Position numbers and translations under genes: made by a program. The notes beneath the pieces are model-generated. The model did no database searches. It saw nothing but the letters and a program-made list of their open reading frames with translations, and was not told the DNA's origin. From Microbacterium sulfonylureivorans (GTDB lineage Bacteria; Actinomycetota; Actinomycetes; Actinomycetales; Microbacteriaceae), in assembly GCF_003999995.1 (NCBI RefSeq), contig NZ_RJAD01000001.1, positions 1,922,001 to 1,986,000 of the forward strand: DNA of 64,000 nt, written 5' to 3'. Below, one piece after another: positions 47,754-56,081 of the stretch (its first letter is position 1; each line of letters starts with the position of its first letter).

Positions 47754-50700
47754 TGCGCCGGAGGACCGTCGCCGGCCTCGTCGCGGCGGGGGCCGTCGTC
47801 GCGGTCGTCGTCGGCGCGAGCATCGTCTGGCCGGGCCTCGACGCGCAGGAGACGCCGGAGGTCGACACCGCGGTGTGGGCGCTGCAGACCGGCGAAGGAC
47901 GCCGCTACGCGCGCGTGAACACCTCCGTCGGAGAGCTCGACACCGTCCGGGGCATCAGCAACCCCGACAAGGTCGTGCAGACCGGCGACGCCGCCTACAT
48001 CTTCAGCGACAGCCTGACGAAGGTCACGCGCATCGACGAGGCGCTCCCGACCGACCTCGACGAGGAGGCGCTGCGCGCATCGGCGTCGACGCCGTCGGGA
48101 ACGACCGACGTCGTCACCGCGGGCGACTTCGTCGCGTACCGGACCGACGCGGGCTCCCTGTTCGCGGGTCAGCTCTCATCGGGCGACGCGGCCCAGCTCG
48201 ACCCGTTCCCCTCCGACGACGAGGACGCCCCGCAGTACACCGCCGACGCGATCGCCGTCGACGACCGCGGCATCCTGTTCGCGTACTCGCGTGAGGACGC
48301 CTCCGTGATGCGCTACGACATCCGCTCCGGAGACGTGAAGGGCCGCGACCCGCTCGACGCCGAGGGACTCGCGGCGCCGGCGATCACCGCGGCCGGCGAT
48401 CTGTGGGCGGTGGTCGACACCGAGGACGGCGACGTGTGGCTGCCGGGATCGGATGCCGCGACCCAGGCGGCCACGACGGGCCCCGTCGTCGTGAGCGAGC
48501 CGGATGCCGCAGGGACGGACGTCTACCTCGCGGACGAGACGACGCTCGTGCGGGTGCCGGTCGACGGCTCCGCCTTCGAGACCGAGGCCGGCGGGCCGAC
48601 CGATGTGCTGGGCACCGCTGCGCGCCCCATCGTCCAGGACGGGGTGGTGTACGCGGCGTGGCTCGGCCAGGGCGAGAGCGGCGGCACGCTGTGGCGCTCC
48701 GACGGCGATCAGGTCGCCCTCGACTACGGCGTCGAGTCGATCGCGGACGAGCGGCGCCCCGTGTTCGTCGCGAGCGACGAGGCCGTGATCCTCAACGACA
48801 CTCGGTCGGGGTGGGCGTGGACGGTCCCGGACGGCGAGCTGATCCCGTCGAGCCAGGACTGGACGCTCGACGACAGGACCGATCCCGCCGCCGTGCCCAG
48901 TGAGGAGCAGCTCACGGTCGTCATCGATCCGAAGCCCCCCATCGCCGAGCCGGACGCCTTCGGCGTGCGCGCGGGCAGCCTCACGACGCTGCCGGTCCTG
49001 ATGAACGACCACGACCCGAACGAGGATGTGCTGAGCATCGATCCCGCTTCGGTGGCCGGGCTCGATCCGGGCTTCGGCTCCGTGTCGATCACCGACGACG
49101 GCCAGCGCTTCGCCGTCCGCACGGCGCCGGGGGCCTCCGGGTCGGCGACGTTCTCGTACGCGGTCACCGACGGCACCTCCGACGGAGGCCTGCTGTCGAA
49201 GACGACGACCGTGACGCTCACGGTGGCCGGGGCATCCGTCGACTCCGCCCCCGAGTGGTGCGGAGTCGAACGCTGCCTCGTCGAGTGGCCCGAGCCCGAG
49301 GTCGCGCGCGGCGGGACACTGACCGTGCCCGTCCTTCCCGGGTGGGTGGACCCGGAGGGCGACCCGCTGCTGCTCCTGTCGGTCGAGAACAAGAGCACGG
49401 TCGGCACCGTCGCCGCGACTCCGGCGGGCGACGTCGTCTACCAGCACAGCGATGACGGCGAGGGCGGCGAGCAGTTGATCGAGCTCGCGGTCACGATCGC
49501 CGACACGGAGGGGAAGACGACGCAGAAGTCGCTGCTCGTGAGGGTGTCGCCCGAGCCGCAGCTCCAGGCGCAGTCCTTCGCCGTCCTCGACACCGTCGAC
49601 GCGGCCCTGACGGTCGACGTCGCGCCGCACGTGACCGGAACTGCGGGGATGCTGACGCTCGACTCGGTGCGCGTGCTCGACGACGCGAAGGCGACGGCGA
49701 CCGTCGTCGACGGCACGACGGAGTTCGACTTCTCGGCGCGAGAGCCCGGGACGTTCCGTGTCGACTTCACCGTCACCGACGGCACGACCGATGTGACGGG
49801 CACCGCCCGCATCACCCTGCTCCCGGCCGACGCGGCGGCCGAGCTGGCGACGTCGCCGGTCGTCGCGTTCGTCCACCCGCAGCAGGACGCCACCCTCGAC
49901 GTGTTCGCCGCGGTCTCCAACCCGACGCGGCGCGTGCTGCTGCTGAGCGATGTCGTGGCGACGGCCGACTCCGGCGCGACGCTCTCGGTCGACGCGGTCG
50001 GGCAGAACGACCTTCGGGTGTCGGGCACCACCGAGACCGGCGGCGCCGGTCGCCTCGGCACGGTGTCGTACGTCGTCAGCGACGGCACCGAGGACGAGGG
50101 CTCGCAGGTGCAGGGCGAGGCCACCGTCTATCTGCTTCCGCTCGCGCCCGAGCTCGCCCCGATCGCGGTCGACGACTCGGTCGTCGTGCGCGCCGGGGCC
50201 CAGATCGACATCCCCGTCCTGGAGAACGACATCGCGCCGGCGGGCGGCCGACCGACCCTCAATCCGGCCTCCGTCGTGTCGTCGAGCGACGATGCGCTGG
50301 CGTTCGGGGCGGGGGACCTGCTGCGGTACCTCGCGCCGACGGAGCCCGGCGAGTACACCATCGACTACTCGGTGTTCACGACCGGGGCGCCTGCCCTCGC
50401 CGACACCGCGCGGGTGCGGGTGCGGGTGCTCGCGGACGACCTCAACCGCGCCCCCGTGCCCGACACCCTCGAAGGCCGCGTGCTCAGCGGCCAGTCCGCG
50501 CTGATCGAGTTCGACGGCTTCGGCATGGATCCGGACGGCGACGTCGTGACGCTCGACCGGATCGTCGAGCAGCCCGACCGCGGCGCCGCGACGATCTCGG
50601 CGGACGGGGCATCCATCCTCTATTCGAGCGTGCCGGGTGACAGCGGGCAGGTGTCGTTCCGCTATCGCGTCGTCGATGCGTTCGGCGACGCCGGCGAGGC

Positions 50701-53700
50701 CTCCGTGCGGATCGGCGTGCTCGACAGCGAGGCGAACCCGAGTCCGGTGACGTTCACGGACTACGTGCAGGTGCAGGCGGGCGAGGGCAACACCATCCGC
50801 GTGAGCCCGCTGGCCAACGACGTCGATCCGACGCTGGGCTCGCTCGCGATCACCGACGTGCGGCCCGACCTCCCGGCCACGCTCATGGACGGCGACGACA
50901 ACCCCGAGTTCGCCCGCCTCGACGATCGGATCCTCCGCTCGGACGACGCCACGGTGGTCATCGAGGCGGGGTCCGAGCCGACCACGATGTCGTTCCTGTA
51001 CGACATCGAATCGAGCTCGGGCAACACCGGCCGGGGCCTCATCGTCGTGAAGGTGGTCCGCGAGAGCGTTCCCGACTACCCCGTCGTCGCCGACACGATG
51101 CTGACGGCGGAGACCCGCGAGGACTTCCCCGACGGCGTCGATGTGCTCTCCGACAAGGCCACCTGGTCGGGAGGGGACGTCTCCGACCTCGACGTGTCGC
51201 TGTGGGGCGACCCTGACGGCGTCTCGGTCGACGGCTGGGAGATCGAGGGCGATCTGCCCGCGCGGACCCGACTCATCCCGTTCGCCGTCACCGGTGAGGG
51301 GGCGTCGGGAGAGGTGACGACCTACGCGTTCCTCCGCGTTCCCGGCGACGACGACCTCGCCCTCACGATCCGTGCCGGCGTGGCACCGCCGGAGGTGACG
51401 GAGCTCGAGTCGGTGACCTTCGACATGGCGGACCTCGTCGCCAAGCCCCGGGGGAGCAGCATCGAGGTCGGGACGGATGTGCGCGTCTCGGGAGCCCGTG
51501 ACGAAGCGAGGTGCGTCGTCGAGTCGGGCACGGTGGTGCGCTACGACTCGGGCGCCGGCGCGCCGTGGGCGGACTCCTGCCAGGTGCCGGTGCGCCTCCA
51601 GAACCAGGATGACTGGACCTACCTCTCGGTCCCGATCATCGTGAACGCGCTCGACCCGCAGCCCGTGCTGCGGCCCGGATCGATGACCGTCGGGCCCGGG
51701 GAGACGGCCACGTTCGACCTGCGCGACATGACGACGTGGCAGCTCCGGCAGGACTGGGACGGCATCCAGTACGCCGTCGAGTACGCGGGATCGGCCTTCG
51801 ACGTCTCGCTCGACGGGTCGACCGTCACCGTCACCGGCGACGACCGCGCGACCCCCGGCTCGGAGGAGGCGGCGATCGTCTCGGTCACGAGTCACACGGC
51901 CGTCCCGTCGGTGCGCCTGATCCTCCGCGTCGGAGCGGCGCCCTCGACCCTGCCGCAGGGCGGCTCCGCGACGCAGCAGTGCTCGCAGGCGGCCGGCACA
52001 TCCTGCTCGATCTCGGTCATCGGCGCCGGCGGCGAGGTGAATCCGCTGCCGCGGACGCCGCTCGAGGTCGTCTCCGTGCGACCGGCGGGCGCGTGTTCGG
52101 GCGTGAGCTTCGAGGTCGAGTCGTCCACCTCCGTCCTCGCCTCGTGGACGCAGGACGCCCCGGGCGCGACCTGCACGGCGACGTTCTCCGTTCGCGACGC
52201 ACAGGGCAGGTCGACCAACGCGGAGCGCGACGGCCGCGTGCTGCTCGACCTGCTCGGCTATCCGAAGACGCCCGCGAGCGTGGCCCAGACGGCGTACGAC
52301 GACGGCACCGTCACGCTCCGCGTCGACCCGGGCGAGGCGCGCCTGGCGTATCCGGCGCTGACCGGCTTCGTCATCCGCTCGAACGGCGCCGAGGTGGCGG
52401 AGTGCGCGGCCGACGGGGTGTGCCCGGCGATCGCAGCGCCCAACGGCGAGGAGCGCACGTACGAGGCCACCGCCGTCAACGACGTCGGGGAGTCCCCGTC
52501 GAGCGTCCGGACGCTGGCGTGGGCGTACGACCCGCCGCCCTCCCCGTCGCGCGTGGAGGTGAGCCCCGTCGTGACCGCCGGCGAGGGGGGCGTCGTCTCG
52601 CTGGCCATCGAGGGCATCGATCCCGCCGAGACGGGCCGGATCGAGATCGCGAGCCAGACCGGCGAGACGGTGAGCATTCCGGTCTCCCGCAGGCAGACGC
52701 GACTGGATGTATCGGACTACCGGGTCGGCACGAACTCCGCGACGCAGATCACCGTGACCCCGTACTCGCGGTTCGAGATCCCGCCCGGGCTCGCGGGATC
52801 GACGTCGGGCGCTGCGGTGACCGTGTCGGGGAACGGCGTCGGCGCCCCCCAGAACGTCACGCTGTCGCTCTCGTCCCGCTCGACCGGCGACGGCCGATCG
52901 ACGGTCTCGGCCGTCGCCACCGCATCCCCGAACGGCACCGGATCCGAGCTGCGCTACGACATCGTCCCCGAGAACGAACGCGGGAGCTGCTCCCCCGGGG
53001 CCGGCGCTTCCAGCGAGTCCTTCCCCGACCTCGAGGACGGGCGCGAGTACCGCTTCTTCGTGTGCGTGGAGTCCTGGTACGGGGATCGATCGTTCGGTCG
53101 AGGCACCGCCGAGGGCAGCGTGCGGGCCGAGCAGAGCCGCGAGTCGCCGACAGGGTGGACGTTCGCGGTGGATCCGGCCCCTCGCGTCGTAGGACAGCGG
53201 GCCCGGTGGCACATCACCGACACGCCGACCTCGCCGGAGCAGCCGCCGCGCAACAACGACGTCGTGTTCGACGGCTGGGGGCCCGGGACGAGCATCTTCG
53301 ATCGGGACCCGGCCATCGACGTGCGCTACGTCCACCGCCTGTGGGGCACGAGCACGCCCAGCGCTCGCGTCGCGCCGGCCGCCGGCAGCGCCCCCTATCA
53401 GGTGCAGGCGAGCTGGACGCTGACCTCGTGCGTCGGGGGCTCCACGCTCGCGCTCGGGTCATCCTCGAGCAACGGAGACGCCAACGTCGTCTTCGCGAAC
53501 GACGGTCTCGTCTATCGCGATGAGGACGGCGCGGTGCTGCCGCACACCGCCGGCACGTTCGACGTGCCCCTCGGCGCCGTCAGCGTCGAGGGCATCGGCG
53601 TGACGGTCGGCTGGGCGTCGACGGGGTGGAACCTCAGCCCTGCGACATCGTCGTTCGGCGGCGAGTGCGATCCCGGCGCGGACCCGCCGCCCACCCCGTA

Positions 53701-53701
53701 G
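47753..53701 (+). CDS. Giant envelope protein with Ig-like/cadherin-like and Fn3-like domains
   Basis: A 1982-aa protein with one N-terminal membrane segment (residues ~7-29) and no LPxTG-type end. Residues ~45-390 are beta-rich and look like a propeller. Then come repeated Ig-like units with the xVxxLxND(x)DP signature: LPVLMNDHDPNEDVLSI, IPVLENDIAPAGG, VSPLANDVDPTLGSLAI. The last third includes Fn3-like units (PPSPSRVEVSP) and several Cys. It is anchored in the membrane with the bulk outside. ATG 47753 shares a base with the kinase stop. It is probably an adhesin-like or structural partner of the secretion genes downstream; no substrate is evident. Confidence 0.85.
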   Translation: MRRRTVAGLVAAGAVVAVVVGASIVWPGLDAQETPEVDTAVWALQTGEGRRYARVNTSVGELDTVRGISNPDKVVQTGDAAYIFSDSLTKVTRIDEALPTDLDEEALRASASTPSGTTDVVTAGDFVAYRTDAGSLFAGQLSSGDAAQLDPFPSDDEDAPQYTADAIAVDDRGILFAYSREDASVMRYDIRSGDVKGRDPLDAEGLAAPAITAAGDLWAVVDTEDGDVWLPGSDAATQAATTGPVVVSEPDAAGTDVYLADETTLVRVPVDGSAFETEAGGPTDVLGTAARPIVQDGVVYAAWLGQGESGGTLWRSDGDQVALDYGVESIADERRPVFVASDEAVILNDTRSGWAWTVPDGELIPSSQDWTLDDRTDPAAVPSEEQLTVVIDPKPPIAEPDAFGVRAGSLTTLPVLMNDHDPNEDVLSIDPASVAGLDPGFGSVSITDDGQRFAVRTAPGASGSATFSYAVTDGTSDGGLLSKTTTVTLTVAGASVDSAPEWCGVERCLVEWPEPEVARGGTLTVPVLPGWVDPEGDPLLLLSVENKSTVGTVAATPAGDVVYQHSDDGEGGEQLIELAVTIADTEGKTTQKSLLVRVSPEPQLQAQSFAVLDTVDAALTVDVAPHVTGTAGMLTLDSVRVLDDAKATATVVDGTTEFDFSAREPGTFRVDFTVTDGTTDVTGTARITLLPADAAAELATSPVVAFVHPQQDATLDVFAAVSNPTRRVLLLSDVVATADSGATLSVDAVGQNDLRVSGTTETGGAGRLGTVSYVVSDGTEDEGSQVQGEATVYLLPLAPELAPIAVDDSVVVRAGAQIDIPVLENDIAPAGGRPTLNPASVVSSSDDALAFGAGDLLRYLAPTEPGEYTIDYSVFTTGAPALADTARVRVRVLADDLNRAPVPDTLEGRVLSGQSALIEFDGFGMDPDGDVVTLDRIVEQPDRGAATISADGASILYSSVPGDSGQVSFRYRVVDAFGDAGEASVRIGVLDSEANPSPVTFTDYVQVQAGEGNTIRVSPLANDVDPTLGSLAITDVRPDLPATLMDGDDNPEFARLDDRILRSDDATVVIEAGSEPTTMSFLYDIESSSGNTGRGLIVVKVVRESVPDYPVVADTMLTAETREDFPDGVDVLSDKATWSGGDVSDLDVSLWGDPDGVSVDGWEIEGDLPARTRLIPFAVTGEGASGEVTTYAFLRVPGDDDLALTIRAGVAPPEVTELESVTFDMADLVAKPRGSSIEVGTDVRVSGARDEARCVVESGTVVRYDSGAGAPWADSCQVPVRLQNQDDWTYLSVPIIVNALDPQPVLRPGSMTVGPGETATFDLRDMTTWQLRQDWDGIQYAVEYAGSAFDVSLDGSTVTVTGDDRATPGSEEAAIVSVTSHTAVPSVRLILRVGAAPSTLPQGGSATQQCSQAAGTSCSISVIGAGGEVNPLPRTPLEVVSVRPAGACSGVSFEVESSTSVLASWTQDAPGATCTATFSVRDAQGRSTNAERDGRVLLDLLGYPKTPASVAQTAYDDGTVTLRVDPGEARLAYPALTGFVIRSNGAEVAECAADGVCPAIAAPNGEERTYEATAVNDVGESPSSVRTLAWAYDPPPSPSRVEVSPVVTAGEGGVVSLAIEGIDPAETGRIEIASQTGETVSIPVSRRQTRLDVSDYRVGTNSATQITVTPYSRFEIPPGLAGSTSGAAVTVSGNGVGAPQNVTLSLSSRSTGDGRSTVSAVATASPNGTGSELRYDIVPENERGSCSPGAGASSESFPDLEDGREYRFFVCVESWYGDRSFGRGTAEGSVRAEQSRESPTGWTFAVDPAPRVVGQRARWHITDTPTSPEQPPRNNDVVFDGWGPGTSIFDRDPAIDVRYVHRLWGTSTPSARVAPAAGSAPYQVQASWTLTSCVGGSTLALGSSSSNGDANVVFANDGLVYRDEDGAVLPHTAGTFDVPLGAVSVEGIGVTVGWASTGWNLSPATSSFGGECDPGADPPPTP

Positions 53702-53745
53702 CAGCAGCATCCGACTCTTCCCCAGCCCCCGACAGAGGACAGCAC

Positions 53746-54711
53746 ATGACGATCACCCAGGAACAGGCCACCTGGTTCGAGCAGACGTTCGCTCAGCTCG
53801 CGGACAACGTGGAGCGCGCGGTTCTCGGCAAGCGGCACGTGGTCGAGCTCGTCCTCACCGCGATGCTCAGCGACGGCCATGTGCTGCTCGAGGATGTGCC
53901 GGGCACGGGCAAGACCTCGCTCGCGCGGGCGATGGGCCAGACCGTGCAGGGCACCAACACGCGCATCCAGTTCACGCCCGACCTCCTCCCCGGCGACATC
54001 ACCGGCATCAGCGTGTACGACCAGAAGGAGGGCGTCTTCGAGTTCCACGCCGGCCCGATCTTCGCGAACATCGTGCTCGCCGACGAGATCAACCGCGCAA
54101 GCCCGAAGACGCAGTCCGCTCTTCTGGAGGTCATGGAGGAGGGGCGCGTCACGATCGACGGCGTGACGAGGCAGGTGGGCGTGCCGTTCCTCGTGCTCGC
54201 CACCCAGAACCCCATCGAGCAGGCGGGAACGTACCGACTGCCCGAGGCCCAGCTCGACCGATTCATGATGCGCGCGTCGCTCGGCTACCCCGACCACGCA
54301 GCCACCGTGCGCATCCTCGACGGCGCAGCAGTGGCGACCGCCGACCTCCCGCCGATCATCACGCCCCAGGCGCTCGTGGGCATGGCAGACCTCGCTGCGC
54401 AGGTGTACGTCGACGCCCTCGTGCTCGACTACATCGCCCGGCTCGTCGACAGCACGCGCTCGGCCGACGAGGTGCGGCTCGGCGTCAGCATCCGCGGAGC
54501 GCTCGCGCTCACGCGGGCCTCCCGCACGCGCGCCGTGTCGCAGGGTCGCACCTACGCGACCCCCGACGACGTGAAGGCGCTCGCCGTGCCGGTGCTGTCG
54601 CACCGCCTGATCCTGCATCCCGAGGCCGAGTTCGACGGCGTCACCCAGGAGGCCGTCATCGGCCAGGTCCTGCTCGACGTGGCGCCCCCCAGCCGTCGCG
54701 AGGCTGTATGA
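53746..54711 (+). CDS. MoxR-family AAA+ ATPase
   Basis: A 321-aa AAA+ ATPase with Walker A VPGTGKTSLA (53-57 core), the MoxR segment RIQFTPDLLPGDITGISVYD, Walker B IVLADEINRASPKTQSALLEVMEEG, and sensor 1 LATQNPIEQAGTYRLPEAQLDRF. MoxR ATPases remodel or mature partner proteins and usually work with DUF58/VWA proteins, the next gene here. GAGG lies 7 nt before the ATG at 53746. The next gene overlaps it (ATGA). Confidence 0.95.
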   Translation: MTITQEQATWFEQTFAQLADNVERAVLGKRHVVELVLTAMLSDGHVLLEDVPGTGKTSLARAMGQTVQGTNTRIQFTPDLLPGDITGISVYDQKEGVFEFHAGPIFANIVLADEINRASPKTQSALLEVMEEGRVTIDGVTRQVGVPFLVLATQNPIEQAGTYRLPEAQLDRFMMRASLGYPDHAATVRILDGAAVATADLPPIITPQALVGMADLAAQVYVDALVLDYIARLVDSTRSADEVRLGVSIRGALALTRASRTRAVSQGRTYATPDDVKALAVPVLSHRLILHPEAEFDGVTQEAVIGQVLLDVAPPSRREAV

Positions 54712-56081
54712 GCCTCACCGAGTCCCGTCTCACCCGCACCTCGGCGTCCACCGGCAGCACCGGCCGCACGCACGTCACCTCGACGTCGGTGACGTCGGCC
54801 GGCCGCTCCCGGCGGCTGGTGCGCGCCGCCGTGTGGGGCGCCGGCGCGTGGACCGCGCTCGCCGGCGGGATCGCGGCGGCGGCGGCGTGGTGCGCGCGCA
54901 CCATCCGTCCCGCGGGCGTCCTGGTGGTCGCCGCCGCCACGGTGGGTCTCGGTCTCGGCATCGTCTTCGGCTGGGTGGAGTGGATGGTCGCCGGAGCCGC
55001 CGCGCTCGTGCTGCTCGCGGCATCCGTCCCCTTCCTCTTCGGCGCGCGGTCCTACGACGTCGACCTCTCGCTCACGCACGAGCGGGTCGTCGCCGGCGAC
55101 GGGGTGACGGGCGAGATCGTCGTGCGCAACGACGGGCACCGCCTCTCGCTGCCCGGCCGCATCGACATCCCGGTCGGCGCGGGGCTGGTGGAGTTCGGCG
55201 TGCCGCTGCTGCGGCCCGGTCACACGGTGTCGCAGCCGCTCGAGATCCCCGGGCTGCGTCGGGGCATCGTGACGGTCGGTCCTGCGACGACCGTGCGCAG
55301 CGATCCCATCGGCCTGCTCCGCCGCGAGCATGCGTTCGAGGACGTCCACGAGGTCTACGTGCACCCGCGCACGACGACGCTGCCGTCGACGAGCGCCGGG
55401 CTCATCCGCGACCTCGAGGGCAGCCCCACCCGCCGTCTGGTCGACTCCGACATGTCGTTCCACGCGATCCGCGAGTACGCCCCGGGCGACTCGCGACGTC
55501 AGATCCATTGGAAGTCCACGGCCAAGACCGGCCGGCTCATGGTCCGCCAGTACGAGGAGTCGAGGCGATCGCGCATGGCCGTCGTGCTCGGGGTGGCCGA
55601 GCACGAGTACGCCGACGCCGACGAGTTCGAGCTCGCCGTCGGATGCGCGGCTTCGCTCGGCCTGCGCGCCGTGCGCGACGCGCGCGACGTCGAGATCGTC
55701 ACCGGGTCGGAGATCCCTCGGGTGGTGCGCGGACGCCTCCGTGCGATCCGGCACATCCCGGCCGGGTCGCCGCGCCCCATGCTCGACGGGTTCAGCGGGG
55801 TGGAGACCCTCGAGAGCACGATGCCCGTGGCCGAGGTGTGCAGGCTGACGGCGGAGTCGGGCGACCGGCTGTCCATCGCCTTCGTCGTCGTCGGCTCGAA
55901 GGTCACGCTGACCCGCCTCCAGCAGGCCGCGCTCGCCTTCCCGGTCGACACCGCCGTGGTCGCGGTGATCTGCGACGAGCGGGCGCACCCGCGCATGCAG
56001 CCGCTGTCGGCTCTCACCGTCCTCACCGTCGGCACCCTCGACGACCTGTCGGGTCTCCTCCTCCGGGGGGCGACCGCATGA
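54708..56081 (+). CDS. DUF58 domain protein, MoxR partner
   Basis: A 457-aa protein with two N-terminal membrane segments (about 40-62 and 68-103) and a large soluble part. The DUF58 core is seen as DMSFHAIREYAPGDSRRQIHWKSTAKTGRLMVRQYEESRR. Before it is a beta-rich part with FGVPLLRPGHTVSQPLEIP. It is coupled by ATGA overlaps to MoxR upstream and to the transglutaminase-like gene downstream, the common MoxR-DUF58-TgpA order. Confidence 0.93.
   Translation: MSLTESRLTRTSASTGSTGRTHVTSTSVTSAGRSRRLVRAAVWGAGAWTALAGGIAAAAAWCARTIRPAGVLVVAAATVGLGLGIVFGWVEWMVAGAAALVLLAASVPFLFGARSYDVDLSLTHERVVAGDGVTGEIVVRNDGHRLSLPGRIDIPVGAGLVEFGVPLLRPGHTVSQPLEIPGLRRGIVTVGPATTVRSDPIGLLRREHAFEDVHEVYVHPRTTTLPSTSAGLIRDLEGSPTRRLVDSDMSFHAIREYAPGDSRRQIHWKSTAKTGRLMVRQYEESRRSRMAVVLGVAEHEYADADEFELAVGCAASLGLRAVRDARDVEIVTGSEIPRVVRGRLRAIRHIPAGSPRPMLDGFSGVETLESTMPVAEVCRLTAESGDRLSIAFVVVGSKVTLTRLQQAALAFPVDTAVVAVICDERAHPRMQPLSALTVLTVGTLDDLSGLLLRGATA

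Noticed and set aside
48176..53335. 1719-aa open frame on the minus strand opposite the giant Ig-like gene
   Set aside because: Arg/His/Gly-rich translation with no domain; it is the antisense shadow of a GC-rich gene with clear Ig-like motifs on the plus strand.
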